From contig NC_045139.1 of the NCBI RefSeq assembly GCF_008831285.2, positions 29,491,206 to 29,555,205 of the forward strand: a stretch of DNA of 64,000 bases. Direction: 5' to 3'. The notes beneath the pieces are model-generated. The model saw nothing but the letters and a program-made list of their open reading frames with translations, made no database searches and was not told where the DNA came from. The position numbers were made by a program, and so were the translations under genes. Below are positions 36,671 to 50,095 of this stretch, piece by piece; position 1 is the first letter of the stretch, and the number at the start of each line of letters is the position of its first letter. The stretch is from Nymphaea colorata (taxonomy: Eukaryota; Streptophyta; Magnoliopsida; Nymphaeales; Nymphaeaceae).

Positions 36671-37369
36671 TAGAACATGAAATAAACTAGCAATGGTTAT
36701 CTTATGAAAATATTCACTTGAATAATTGTAATCTCAGAAAAAGTTTATGCGGAATCTTGGCATTTAGACGCCAATAAAATATGAAAAAAGCTGCAGTTAC
36801 CATAAAAAGACCCACTACGGAGACACCTGCCTCTATTCCAAAATTGTTGTCATGTTCTATGATGATTCCAAACTTGAATAATTATATACTTAAAAATATT
36901 TTTTTGCTACCACAACATGAATAAATGAACAAGTATACATGATAATGATGATACCACTGTAAAATAAAATAAAATCATGTCCTTCGAGCAAGATTCACAC
37001 CAAAGTAGTGAAAATTCCTTAGAATCTGCTTTTTTAATGGTGTTGGTAACAAACCCTAATTGCGTCTCCTGCATTCAGTGAATGAAAAGTAAAGCACGGC
37101 ATCCATACACCTACTCTTCTTTTAGGCACATAGATCAACACTAGCTAACATGGTTAAATGGCATGTATATCCAAAGGAATATTTAGGAAGTACAAACAAT
37201 CAGTAAGATGATAAAGTAATACCGAGTTTGATACTGTCTACTAGGAGGGACCATCCTACTTAACCTAGTTCTCAGACCCATGTGTGAAGCCACAAGTTCT
37301 TCCTGTCTAAGCATCATTATATCAAATTGTTTGATGAAATGACAAGCGCACACACACACACACACACAG

Positions 37370-37417
<48 letters not shown>

Positions 37418-38652
37418 CACATAAGACGGTTGGAGAACTTAAAATTCTATAACAGGAGAGAGTTTGCATTAGAGCTCAATCAATCAATCAAACCACATTG
37501 GCATCTAAAGCTACCTAGTAATTGGAATAGTGTACCTAATAACCCCAAAAGACAGAGTAAAGTAGAGGGACACAAGTTCATTGGTGACCAATCGAACATA
37601 TTTTGTACTAATCCCAAAGCTATTTTAATTTTTGTCACTATTTCATCAATGATGCTAAGAGATTAGCGATAATTAAGTGTTTTACGTGCCTAAATCCGGA
37701 TCTTAACTGAGTCAAAACCCCAGTCATGAGATAGGGTAGGTGTTACTTGGTGAAAAGTTGAGGAATCCAAATGGGTGGTGGATTTTTCAGTCTAAATTTC
37801 CTTTCATTTAGAGTATCCACGGATTAGTGTGCACATGAAGGGAAAAAGAAGAAAGTGTGAGAGATAAAAAGGGGATTCAAAGATGCCTAGCTGCTCTTCT
37901 TTTCTCCCTTCTCTTGTCCATCATATTCTTTCCCGTATACGTCTATATTGGATCTAATTAAGTAGCTGATCCGTTTAAATTTGGACTCTTTTCTGAGTTA
38001 TTTCTCAAAATTTTAACCAATTGGCTTGATTATTCAGCCTTGTGACAAGCAATAATAATCAGGTTTTAGCTCTTCCAAACTACTATTGAGTTTATCAAAC
38101 CGGACACCTTAATCAACCAGGTATATCCAATAACTCGAAAGTGAATAGTTTGTTAGATCTGCATAGATCTGGATCCAATATGAATTTGGCTGATCTAGTT
38201 CATATTAAAGGTTTCTTCAATGCTTAGTAGCTTACAACCAGCCAAAATTCGATACTATCGGTATCACTTTTCAATTGGACCCAATTCTAGAAAGAATACA
38301 CACATCATGTCAAAAGCAGCAAGAAATTTGAAATTGTTGGTGTAGTTGATATTCGATCATGGACTTGTTGATGTTTGTGCCCTGAAATTAAAATGGGCAC
38401 AAGAGAATGTTTACCTGACCCCAATCAGAATGTATATCTTGATAACATGCAAGAGGCAAGGAGCATAATTGAATCCCATGAACATTGAGCTTTATTATAT
38501 TTAATTACGATCTTCTCTTATGCGAGTAATATGAGAAAGAGAGAAAGAGATAGAGATGATGAAATAAAAAATGCATTTAAAACAACACTGGTGACAAGTT
38601 GTTGCCGGTTTAAGGAATCAGCAAATAACAAAAACAGATAATGTAGATGAAA

Positions 38653-38708
<56 letters not shown>

Positions 38709-38827
38709 TAGTTATTGAGAGTCACCCAATCGCAATCCATATGGTGCAGATGCAGAAAAATTTGAGAACTGATACTAGATGATGAAAATACTTATCATTT
38801 TTTCTTTTTGTTTTTCACACACACACA

Positions 38828-38882
<55 letters not shown>

Positions 38883-40476
38883 CTTTGTGAACCTTGGCCC
38901 CATGTGAATTGAGGGTTGACAAAGGTAGCGAGGAGCACCTTTGTGCTTTGTATGGACAAGTAGGTGCTACTTTGTAATAGGTCTCGAGTAAGAGCATCAA
39001 TATTTCCCCACTATCGAAACATGGTTCTTTACAAAGTGGGAAGATGCCATCATACAAAAAAGCTTAACATATATTCGACATGAATTTAGCATTCAAACTT
39101 TCTAGTCCCAGTTATAGTTCTGACGGCTGTCTCAGCTATATTTCTCAATTTGATGTTCGATCGCAATCGCCATTGATATCTGAATCCACAGCAATATGTA
39201 GCTGAAAAATCACCAAAATTGCAAGAAAAAATCGATTTCAATTGAAAAAATAGACTTGGAAAATCCTAATCATGTTAGCGATGATAAGATATTTAAAGTT
39301 AAGATAGGGAAGTAAATTTGTGCTGTGAGATTATAAAAACGAAATCGGTAATCACGTTCGGCCACTATTGTTTTATCGAATCAGTTACTATCCGAAACAA
39401 GACGGCCCGATAAAATTCTTGACGAGTTTTTTGGTATAAAAATCAGAAAATGAATCAAATCGGCCAGAAAAGGGAGTGAAAGGATAGTCAATTACGTCTT
39501 TATTTGGTTAATTAAGAATGAAGGCAAGAAAGGAAAACAAAACAAAGGTTAATGTAAATCCAATCCTTTCAAAATTGAAGAAATCGAAACAGAAAGAAAG
39601 GCTTGTGACATCATTTCCTTCTCTTTTCTTTCTTCTTCTTGTCTTCATTTCCGATATTGTTCCGTCTTTCGCTTCCGCCCCTCCACTCCGACGATCCTTT
39701 TCTTGGTTGGACCAAGCTCTTTCTTTCCTTTCCCTCCATCCAAACAAGGCGCAAGAGTCCACAACTTCACTAACAAACTATGTTCATGCTGGCGATGTAA
39801 ATAGTTCGGATTTGGGTTGGAATCCAGAACCTCCCGTGCAAACATATCTACATCCACACCCAATTCATACTCTTAATTTTGATTTTCGAAACCAAGTGTG
39901 ACTCAAAACCTATGAGAGCTGACTACGCGACTGGATCTGTTATCTGACAGTCAGTAATTGGATCTAAATTTCACTTGCAAGATAATCCAACAAAAAGAAT
40001 TCGAAAACACGTCAGTATAGTGCTAGCTCTCTCCCTCTTTTATATATATATATATATATATTCTGTTGGATCAGTTCCTCACAATGTTGGCTGAGCCCAT
40101 ATTTGATATTGTGGAATCTTGTACCGTCAAATTTTTTGCTGCATGTCGGAAAATTTCATTTTCCTTTCTACTTTTTGCCTATATCGCTACAAGGCATACC
40201 ACCTGTTCAGATTTTCCTAATACCTGTTACACTTTTCCAAAAAATGGTTTTTCATTAAAATGGTGGCCATACTTCAAAACAAATTTATGAAAAGCGCTTC
40301 CTCTTAAAGACTTATTAATAAAATGTAGACTCTCAAATGAAAATTTTCCTATTAACGTTTTACTGGATTCCACGGTGCATCTCTCTCTCTCTCTCTCTCA
40401 TATCCACACATACTGTGTACTTGCACATTTCCTGCGTAGATTCTCTCCCTAAAAAGTAGCCATGCCTGAAGCGGCT

Positions 40477-40526
40477 TATATATAAACATATATACCTCGA
40501 GCTACAATTAACCACATGAAGTAGAC

Positions 40527-40561
<35 letters not shown>

Positions 40562-40598
40562 GTTGCACAGTGTTGCACAGTGTTGAAGAAGCACAAAC
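40477..40598 (+). promoter_or_regulatory. Core promoter and leader of the NF-YB gene
   Basis: TATATATAAA at 40477-40486, a (CT)n tract at 40530-40557, then GTGTTGCACA repeated twice (near 40560 and 40570) before the ATG at 40599. Confidence 0.6.
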
Positions 40599-41279
40599 AT
40601 GACGGGGAGACGACGACCACAGAGCCCAATGAGCAGCCCCGCCTCAGACAACGACTGCAAGGCAGCCGGCGGTGGAGGGGAGAGCAGCCACCACGACGGC
40701 TGCAGCAAGGAGCAAGATAGGTTCCTACCCATCGCCAATGTCAGCAGGATCATGAAGAAGTCCCTGCCTGCGAATGCCAAGATATCCAAGGAGGCCAAAG
40801 AGACGGTCCAGGAGTGCGTCTCAGAGTTCATCAGCTTCATCACCGGCGAGGCCTCCGACAAGTGCCTGAAAGAGAAGCGCAAGACCATCAATGGCGACGA
40901 CCTCCTGTGGGCCATGGGCAGCCTCGGCTTTGAGGATTACGTCATCCCCCTCAAGGCATACTTGAACAAGTACAGAGAATCAGAAGGCGAAAAGAACACT
41001 TTTTCTGCTCCAAGGCAAGGTGATCAATCTCCATCAGCAGAAACGTCGATTAACAACGACAGCAACAGCAACAACAAAAATGGTAGCGTTCACAACAATT
41101 ACTACTACCATCATGATCAGGACGGATCTCGAAGCATCAGTCTCATCGATGTTTCGGGCCTTCATCATAGCCTTTTTCCTATATCGATGCCAGTGATTCA
41201 CCAAAACTACGGAGGAGGAGAAGGAACAGGAGTAGAATTACGGAGAGCCTCAGGAGGCAGGTGCTTTCCAAATCCATAG
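40599..41279 (+). CDS. NF-YB: Nuclear transcription factor Y subunit B (NF-YB, non-LEC1 type)
   Basis: NF-YB pairs with NF-YC through histone folds and, with NF-YA or other partners, binds CCAAT boxes. 226 residues, one exon. The conserved core spans about residues 37-127: [20 protein letters not shown] (N-terminal DNA-contact segment), [20 protein letters not shown] (alpha 1-2), [44 protein letters not shown]. The residue that is Asp in LEC1-type proteins (KISDDAKE) is Lys here (KISKEAKE), so it is the non-LEC1 class. The N-terminus is Ser/Gly/His-rich, and the C-terminal tail is rich in Asn, Ser and His. ATG 40599 is the first in the transcript. Single-exon structure is common in this subfamily; the specific orthologue cannot be fixed. 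Confidence 0.95.
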   Translation: MTGRRRPQSPMSSPASDNDCKAAGGGGESSHHDGCSKEQDRFLPIANVSRIMKKSLPANAKISKEAKETVQECVSEFISFITGEASDKCLKEKRKTINGDDLLWAMGSLGFEDYVIPLKAYLNKYRESEGEKNTFSAPRQGDQSPSAETSINNDSNSNNKNGSVHNNYYYHHDQDGSRSISLIDVSGLHHSLFPISMPVIHQNYGGGEGTGVELRRASGGRCFPNP

Positions 41280-42892
41280 ATATACGAGAAGCGCATTACT
41301 GATTGCAAAGGTTGGATTTGGAGTCTGTTGCATCATATTGCTGGAGACCTGATCACCACCATGAACGGACCAGGATAATGCATCGAGTCAGTTCAGTGCT
41401 GATGATCCCTGGCGCGAGAGTTCAATGCATTAGGATTAATTTCTGATCTTAGGTATCTGCCATGATTAGGATTGTACTGGAATAATGCTTTCATGTTTTT
41501 TCCTTCTTTTTTTTTTGGTTTCTCCTTTTCCAGTTTTAATTGTTCTTCTGCTTGAAGTTCTCAAACTATTATTACTATCAGCAGTAAGTTTCTTCTGCTT
41601 TTACCATGTTATCTTGTTTGATTCCATGTTGGCTTAGATATTGCTCCTCAATTGGAACGTGGCATCCTTTTTTTACTGTGTTAACTGCGTTGGTTACACG
41701 CCTAACTAAAAGAAAGTTGACCAACTTTTCAGATTGTGTGGCCTGCCATTGGACAGCTCTCTCTCTCGCTCCTGAACAAGAAGTTATCTTTTACCTTTGC
41801 TTTTCTGTACCTTTTCCTTTGCCAAATTTGGGATAAGATTACAGGTTTTTTAATCGGTAAGATGCCGACTTCTACCTGCTGACAAGACTTGTGGGACAGT
41901 CATGCCTATAGTGGGTCCTCATCTGTTTGTCCTTTTCATCAGGTTGTTTTTGTAATTTCTTGTGAACAACCAGCTTGTTCATGTCATGTTAGTTAATTTC
42001 AAGTTGGAAATAAGGTCCATATTGTCTTGTAGAGAGGATGGTAATGGAGGAGAACCAAAGACTGCACCATAGACAGGTGGATTGAATAAGGTTACTTGTG
42101 AAAGTTCCGCAAATTTAAGAGCAGGAAATAATGTTCATGTAGTCTTCTAGTAACCATAGCTTTTTCCAGTTGAATTAATGAAATTTTAGAATCATTGCTT
42201 TCATTCTTTAGAAAATGAAACTTGCATTATCAAGCAAGAATTTTGGTTCTGGGATTATTGGCTCATTCTGATTCTGGAATTATGGTGCCAACCTAAGGGG
42301 TGAAATTATGATTGTAACATTCTAAATTTTTTTCATCTCACTTTGGGCATAAGACATGAAGACTTTGATTCATGAAGTCCAGATTTTTAATCCCCTTTCA
42401 TCAAACAAGCCATTTTTAATTTTAAAATCGAAATTGTATACTATCAAACCCAAAGGAAAATTATAGCTAGCATTTTCATTCCAATTGTAGAAATTTGATT
42501 TTGAAATTTTAATTCCAAAATCAAATCAAAACTCTAAGACATCAAATGCCCCCTAAAGGTAAAGTGGTGGAGAGCAATCTAAGAAAGGGAGACTATTGTT
42601 TGATATAACTACAATTTGGAAAAGAGCTACCCATTCATCTTTCTACTTGTATAAGGAACCAATACTCATACAGCTTCTGTATAAACTGGAGTTTGGGATG
42701 CATAACTGAAACTGATGAGACTACAAAGAAAGTAACCATAGCGCCCACAAGTGGTCTTACTTTCATGTGGCTGGGCAGAAATACTGGTCAAAAAGATGAA
42801 TAAATATCAGTACTTAATGATCAATCCTCCTGAACATAATTAGTAAGTTAACAAAAGACTTTGTTGGATGTGACTTTTAATAATTTTCATAA

Positions 42893-42923
<31 letters not shown>

Positions 42924-43744
42924 ATCCAAGATGAAATCAAAATTTAAGAAAGAAATAATATAAATAAAAATACTACGTATTAATGACTAATAACTCACAA
43001 AAGTTAAATGAAAACCCCTTTAAAAACAAGTTTAATCAAGTAAAATTAACTAGTTTGAATCACTTTCGTTCCCAAGAAAGTATCCTGGTGTATCTAACTA
43101 TGACGATGCAGGTACAGGGATCTGACTAAGTTTGGAAGGAAATCGTCGCATCATGCTATTACGTTTGAATCATAAAAGAGGTGACCAACCAAGCTGATCC
43201 AAAATGGTTGTCTGTATGCTGGCCTCCGAGTCCTGACGTGACTTGTGGGAGTGGAAAACTGCCTTCAAGTAACATCTGTTTATCTCTTCTTTTGGTTTTT
43301 TCTGAATACTAGAAAAGAAATCAAACCCCACGCTTCATCACCCTCTTATAAACAAGTGGGGATGGGCAACTAGTCTAGTAAAGTCTAACTTAACTTAAGG
43401 TCATCTCAGATGAAGCTCGGCTCGAGCTAAATAAATTATTGCATGATAAAAGTGAAGTTCGATCTCCACCTTTGTGATCCGGTGCAAGCTTAAACAACCT
43501 TTAAGTTCAGTCTGATTCTGTTTGTAAATCCACCAAATTCATCTTGTTTGAGGTCGAGTCGTACGCGATCCATCCCGTTGAGAATTTGAGAGGGCTTAGG
43601 TGGATTGCGATTTGCGAGACCAGTTGCAGTTCGGACCTAGGATTCAAGAAGTAAATCCGATCCGTCAATGAAAGGAGATGATGGGGGTGGGGGCGGTGGG
43701 GGTGGGGGGAGGCGGAGGAGCTGTGAGTTCCTCCTGTGAAGGCA
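41280..43744. other. 3' UTR, intergenic DNA and leader of the next gene
   Basis: The first 250 bases or so are NF-YB 3' UTR. A possible TAA-flanked MITE lies at 42297-42553 (listed). (CA)n(TA)n at 42893-42922. A GAGCTCGGCTCGAGC-type repeat segment lies near 43415. The last 100-200 bases are the GC-richer promoter/leader of the DarP-like gene, with no clear TATA box. Confidence 0.5.
42297..42553. mobile_element. Possible Tourist-like MITE
   Basis: Flanked by TAA at 42294-42296 and 42554-42556. Starts GGGGTGAAATTATGATTG and ends CATCAAATGCCCCC. The terminal repeats match poorly beyond the first four or five bases, so the call rests mainly on the target duplication and the TCAAATGCCCCC end. Confidence 0.4.
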
Positions 43745-46700
43745 ATGGCTGCCGTCGCTCCTTTAAGGGCTTGGGCGAGGACCATCATTCGATCTTCTTC
43801 TTCGTCATCTTTTGTCCGACTACCATCCTCTGCTCGGTTTGTCAGTTCCGACTCGACGGCACGTCTTGGCCTGAGGTTCCCAGAGCCTGAGCCGGCAGAC
43901 ACGGAAACGCCGGCGAATAAGAGCAGAAATGAGAAGAAGAGGGAGGCGAAGCGTGCAGTCAAGTGGGGGATGGACCTCGCGCAACTCCCACCTCCCCAGA
44001 TCAAGCTGATACTGAAGTACGCAGGAGAACTCTCTGTCTCTGTTTCAGTTTCCTTGGTCTTCCACGTTCTTGGTCATTGAAATTTTGATGAATAGATATG
44101 TGATTGTTTATATAAGAAATGTGATGTTTCGTGTTGTTGGTACTGAAGATATTGATAAATGTGCGTGTAGTTTAAAAATGCCTGGTGTTTTCGTCCTGTT
44201 GTTGGAAGGGATTTTGGTTAATGATTTTCGTTATTCAGGGCTGCTGCGCTTGAACAAGAGGTTTTTGAAGCGCTGATGCTGGCGAAGGTGAGGTTTTGGC
44301 CCTTTTCCTTCTCGTTTTACTGTTTAGTTTTTGTTGTAACATTCATTGCATTGTCAAGGCGGGGATGAGTTTCTTGAATCGATTGAATTGTTTTTCTCGT
44401 TTCAGAGACTAGGGCCGGATGTGAGAGAAGGGAAGAGGAGACAATTTAATTATATAGGTTAGTATGTCAAATTCTTCTTTTCTTTTTTTGGCTGTGAAAC
44501 TACACGTTGGCAGATATAAAATCTTCTCACAGCAGTGCCTCTTGGGAATGATTGAATGGTAGAGCAGGATATCTGTTTCTGTATGTAATATGTTTCATGC
44601 AGTCCATATCTACTCTACTTCCTGTACATGGTTGTCTTCTATTTCATTCTTAGTTTTCTGGTTAGTTGGTGAATGATCAACATGGAAATATGAAAATGTA
44701 GCAGTTGGTAAAAAACAAAAGCTCATATATCCAAAGAATGGCAAAACAGTTGTCCCGAACTGAGTTTCTGCTCACTAGAACTTTTAACAGGAGAGTCTTA
44801 CATTTTAATCCTTTCACTGAAAATTTGTTTTCTTATAAGAATCGAAAGGTAATTCATCGAATTGAAAGTGGCGACACAAGGCTCAGCATGGACTGGTTCG
44901 ACGGTTGTCACAAAGCTTAAAGTCATTGAAATGCCTTATCAAAGAGAATTTAGTGTAACCTGCATTCTGAGCTGAAACTAAAGTAATTCAGACTGTAAAA
45001 GCGACATAGTTGCTAAATTTTCTTGTAGGTTTTCTTAGAACATATTCTGTTGAGATTCATCAAACCTTCTGAAAGAACAAGTCCTGTCATTATTTCATCT
45101 GAGATTGCCATCTAGTTTGTAGATACACAGCAATTAACTGCTTCAATGGAGTTGAAAAGCTACACGTGAGTGTACATTGCTTGTTCTTAGTTAGGTAAAT
45201 GATCTTCCTGGTAAATGTTTTGGCAAGGTTGCTTGTCTTTTGAATAAAATATGGCAACAACATTTGTTAGGAAGACTATTGCGGGATGCCCAGCCTGAAT
45301 TGATGGATGCTCTCATTCAGGCTTCAAAAGATGGTGATACTGGTAGATTGCAATCCTTGTGTGGCAAACAGACATGGCCCATGAATCCAGAAGCGGATGT
45401 GGAATTTGAAGATGACGACCTTCAAGAGGTGTATATAGCAGTTCTCCTTTATCTCTTTTTCAGTAAAGAGACTATGAAAGATGTCCTGTTATAGCAAGAC
45501 AGGATCTATGAAATGATGTATCTGGTATGCAGGCATGTGATGACTACTTGGAGATAGCAGATAGATGGTTTGTGGGACTGGTAGACAAGGACTCTTCAAT
45601 TACAAATGAGGTGTATTCACTCCATAGTGTGGACTTTGATAGACAGGTATAATAACTGGTTCCATAAGGGGTAGCATTTCCTGGCACGATCTTATCATTT
45701 TGTGTGAAGACCCACTTTTCTGTTTCTTGATTGTTGGTTATTGCTCTTAGCTTTTTCACACACATACACTGAGATAATTGGTAGATACCAGACCATTGTT
45801 TTAACCAAAATGTGAACCTTGTAATGTGTTTATAAACTTTAATTTAATATAAATCATTGTCTACTTCAAGTCATTTTTGTAAAAATAATTGATTTTGATT
45901 TTTTATTCTATCAAAATTTTGATACTATAAGAGCCGTTCATTTTTTTTATTATTAAAAAAACATTATTTAAGTAAGAAAACGACTAACTTAATATATGTT
46001 TTTCATCAAATCACTCTTAAGATCATACCTACAAGGTTAGATTGCAAAAAAAAATTAATTTTAATAGGTCTAGTTTTTGTCCTTTACCTAAAGTGGTCTG
46101 GTTTTTACCAACTCTCTCTCTCTCTCTCTCTCTCATGTTTTACCCTTGTGTGCCCCAAGCTAAACGACATTAATTTCTCTTGATCTAATGATAGTTTTCT
46201 TGTTACAAATCATACTTTGGATCATGTCGTTGTGAACAAAATCAATGGCTTGTGCTTCGAGTTTTGATGAATAGCCAGCTTTTTTACTTTTTATGCCCTT
46301 GATCTTCTTCTTACACATCAAAATGAGGTGCCCCAGAGATTCTTATTTTGTTGATTCAACAATGTCAAACTCATCCATCAAATTTTTTTGGTGGCACAAA
46401 AACGTTTTGGCCGAACCTCTCTCTCGCTATATATATATATATATATATATAAAGTTAGACCACTTCTATGTTTGGATGTTGTTTTCTTAGTGGCTTCATC
46501 TCTTTTGACGCCTGCTTTTCATCCATGGCTGTGACCGAAAACCAGCATTGGTTTTAAACCCAACACTTGGTTTCTTTTTTTCTTTTTTTTTATCCTCAAT
46601 GTCATCATGCTGGTTTCCAATCAACTAATGTTTTCTTCATCATTTGTTTGCGTATTTTTTATTTCATTTACCTAGTGTAGACTTGCAAAGCCTTTTTTGG

Positions 46701-46920
46701 AGGTCCTTGAGTTTTCTTTTTTTTGAAAATTGAAGTTTCTGACAAGCTACTGTTGTTGCTTACTCAGGAGTTGAGAAAGCTTGTTCGAAGAGTACAATCT
46801 ATTCAATCAAACCAGCTAAGGGAAGAAAATATGGAAGGTCCTGATGAATCCTTGGCTGGTGCAAAGACTTTGCTGAGTCGCTTCCTCCGTTCTCTTGCAA
46901 AGAAGTCTTTGACCATGTAG
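43745..46920 (+). CDS. DarP/YjgA-family (DUF615) ribosome assembly protein, organelle-targeted
   Basis: Bacterial DarP (YjgA) associates with late 50S ribosomal precursors. Six exons join in frame: 43745-44016, 44239-44287, 44406-44457, 45271-45428, 45533-45646 and 46768-46920, giving 265 residues; all introns are GT-AG. Residues 1-45 (MAAVAPLRAWARTIIRSSSS...) are rich in Arg, Ser and Ala and poor in acid, as in a mitochondrial or plastid transit peptide. The family core follows: SRNEKKREAKRAVKWGMDLA, LMLAKRLGPDVREGKRRQFN, YIGRLLRDAQPELMDALIQA, ADRWFVGLVDKDSSI and QELRKLVRRVQSIQSNQ. These correspond to the KRDAEELKRLG, GRRRQLQLIGKMLR and RQQLRTLIRNA blocks of E. coli YjgA. A role in organellar large-subunit assembly is inferred from the family and the transit-like N-terminus. 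It ends 1.8 kb from the convergent HIT4-like gene. Confidence 0.88.
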
Positions 46921-48739
46921 TTTTTAACTCTTTCGTTTGTTTTCTATTATATTGTAACATGGCCATTATTCAGGTCGATCTCTAACTAATCTTAAATTGA
47001 AAACACAGATGAAAAAGAAGCATAGCATATTTGCTGCCTTGGTTCGACTCTTATCCCCTTTTTTAAACTTTCTGCATTCTATACACGGAATCGCTTGTTG
47101 GTCTTATGTTTTCCCTTCCAAAGTGGTTTCTTCGTCAGGCATTGTTTAGGAGATCTTTGCGGAGGAGAAGAATATACTTAGGGGAATTTGCTTTACGTGG
47201 AATAATGAAGCCTGACACGTTTTTTTATCTTTTTTGTGGGCACGAATCTTTTTTAAGCTTTTTCTGCTTCCTTTTGTCATGCATTTTCGGTACTGTCAAA
47301 TGAATTATTGTTGTCTGTCTCATTTTTCGTATTATTTCAGTTTGGTGGCAGATTATTAGCTTCCCCCATATTGGGCTAATTTTCATTTTTCTTAGTTCAT
47401 ATATATTCTGAAATATTTAACAATAAAAAATGTTTAATATTGTAAAGGCCATAAGATCTGCATTGGCCAAAACTATTTATATTCACAATCAACACAGGAG
47501 GCGAAGGACCGATGACTCGGATCTTCCCAAGTTCATGATTCATCAGAAGAGCTTTACTAAATCGTATATCGAAGAGACTCGTTATATTATCGTTAGAAGG
47601 CTCAAAAGTTGGAATTTTCTCAATGCAATCAAAGGCAATGGGAACAACACCAGGCCAACTCTGTTAGGTGTAGTAACAGAGGCAGCAAGGTCTCCATTAT
47701 CACGATCATCATTTTCTTTCGCAGCCCGAATTTGGAATGCTTTGCTTTCGGAATACTTTCAAAAAACAGCCTTAATCCCAAGGACAGAAGAAAAAAGTTA
47801 ACTTATTAGGGGCAGTTTTCTCAGAAAAATTCGACGAAGGTCTCGGTCTCGGCATCCTCTGAAGAACATTTTAGAAAAACTAAGACCAAGAGGAGAGTAA
47901 TCTGTGGGCAACCTAAAGCATCAAGCAAAACATGGTCTGTAGAACGACGCCTTTAGCCTCAGATTACATTCGAAAACCCACCAAATACAAACCAGTTTGA
48001 GCTCAACTGAACTCAATCGGTAAATGGATTCAAACAAACAGGTAGTGTTGCGTCCAAACATGACAGGCATGCTAACCTGATTATATGCACAGCATACCCT
48101 GCCAACTAATCTAGAGCTAAATCAAGTATGATCTTCCCATCAAATTATAGACGCAAATCAGAATAACTTGGATCCTGTTAGTTAGCACCAATTCAGCAAC
48201 GCTAGGATCCGTCCATAAACAAGAGGAGGTTCAACGTTGAGCTTATGGCCTTGGACGGTCAGTCGAAGGAAGTCACGACAGGGAAACATGCATAGAAGAG
48301 GGTGACATTTGGATCCAAGACTCCAGATGGACGGGAAGAGAAAAGAAGAAATAAGGTTGATTAGATTTCCATTTGATTTCGTTATCCTTTCCCACAACAT
48401 ATAAAAGATAATGTAATTGACAAAATATAAACAATGAAAAAATGAAAGTACCAACGTAGTGCAAAAAGGGGAGGATGTAGCGATGGCTGAACGGCTGAGT
48501 TAACTAGATCTTTTTTCTACACCACAGCAGGATGGTTCTCGCAGCAGCAGGTGGAAGAAGCACCTAAAGCTTGCAAGCATCAGTAGTTTGATGCAGCAAC
48601 CACTTTCGCGATCACAGGTTTACTCCCTTTGTCGGTGTGTTTCGAGAAGAACTTCACCTCAGGGAGCCATTACAAAGAAAAAGAACACTGGAGTTGACGC
48701 AGAAAAGTGCTGGCGATTTCCGCTCTATTTGTTGCTCCA
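46921..48739. other. Space between convergent genes, with one unassigned frame
   Basis: Holds the 3' UTRs of the DarP-like gene (+) and HIT4-like gene (-). A 123-codon frame at 47430-47801 (+) and an antisense stretch over the same bases (for example NGDLAASVTTPNRVGLVLF on the minus strand) both look partly protein-like, but I recognise neither and see no splice structure to support a gene. Confidence 0.5.
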
Positions 48740-50055
48740 TTAAAATACCTCGTGAGCCTTCTCATAATATCGATTGATATACCGAGACTGCCATTTTGAC
48801 AAGGAGGAAACTTCATCATTATATAGGACCATGTCCAAACGATTTCATCAGAGTAAAAAAGTCATTGCCATGAACTGATATATCAGTACGTGAGTACTTG
48901 AACCTCAACCAGATATATTGTCTCATCCGGAGCATCCTAAAGTAATATGTCAGGCGGTACATACCTTGAAAGATGATATGTCAGGCGTGTCTGGCGTTGA
49001 CACTGGATAAAACTTATAAAATCTCATGTTCTTGAGGTTTTCCTTGGCTTGCTCACTCATTTCCTCTATGGCTTTTTTACGGGACTCTTTTGCCTGCAAA
49101 ACGAGAAAGACTTGAGTTTTCAAAAAGAATAAAAGAAGCCCATTTCCATCACGTTTTTATACACATACCTCTCTTTGCTTTTTCTTACTTTCTACCACCC
49201 TTTCTTTGACAAATTTCTGGTAAAGGAAAAATATAAAGTTTGTCATTTGTCAGATGAAAAGGAAAAGAGACCTGTGCAAAAAGTGTATTTCAAACCTTAA
49301 AATCATCTTTTTGTTCCTCTGGCAAAGCTTCCTTCTCAATTAAATCATTAGTGAACTCCTGTGCATCACATAACCAATAGAATTCAGAAGTGTTTTGAGG
49401 AAACTCGAAATGTTAGAGCTACTTAGTATTAATGACCAAAGTCACCTCCATACAAAAAAAAAACTGCACAGTAAACAAAATAAATCCAGGGAGGAGTGCA
49501 GTAGCGAATTGAAGGTAATCAGGTAGGCATCACAAGTTATGCAAGAAACAAAAGAATGACAAATTAACAAAACCCCCATGCACAAAGGAGAAGAGAGAAT
49601 GATGTAACACAAATTAACAAAACCCATGCATACTCATTAATTTTTAAGCAATACCAGAAGAGGAAGTATTAAAAAAAATGTCCATATAGTGAAAGCACCT
49701 AAAGTGTCATGTGATTTTTGCAAACCTGAAGACCACATTCTAGGAAGAGAGAGAGAGAAAAGTACCTCAAGCTCATCCAGTTCCCAATCAAATTCTGTCA
49801 CCACCTGCAGAAATAGACACAGTTAAGTAATCAAGCATAGTTTAAATGTACACAAGCTGAAAAGGGGAAACACACATGGGCCAAATAAAGATATTATTTT
49901 TGTTTACGTCGAGCAAGGTATATTTTGTGGCCCAGTTAACCATATCAACAACCTCAGGAGGGCCATCAACAACCTCAGGAAGGCGCCTTTCACTATTTGA
50001 TTACTCCAAACCTATGTCATATGAGTGCGGGGTGTGGGTGTGGATGCAGCTGCAG

Positions 50056-50095
<40 letters not shown>

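Larger units (their letters stand above)
35722..40470. other. 3' UTR then repeat-rich intergenic DNA, no intact gene
   Basis: 35722 to about 35960 is the alpha-SNAP 3' UTR. A family C repeat lies at 36045-36232 and a coding-like remnant at 36265-36670 (both listed separately). Microsatellites: (TA)n 36017-36043, (CA)n 37349-37368, (TA)n 37375-37416, (TA)n 38654-38706, (TA)n 38833-38858 and (GA)n 38859-38882. A 127-codon frame at 39518-39901 (+) has no family and a low-complexity look; I do not call it a gene. Confidence 0.55.

Noticed and set aside
39518-39901. 127-codon plus-strand frame with a hydrophobic segment
   Set aside because: No recognisable family; its start is not in a convincing context and the end resembles translated degenerate repeat.
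43507-44004. 165-codon minus-strand frame over the DarP-like first exon
   Set aside because: Antisense shadow of exon 1, whose plus-strand reading continues through five correctly phased exons.
47430-47801. 123-codon plus-strand frame between the convergent genes
   Set aside because: Not recognised, no splice or promoter support, and the antisense reading looks equally protein-like, so strand cannot be chosen.
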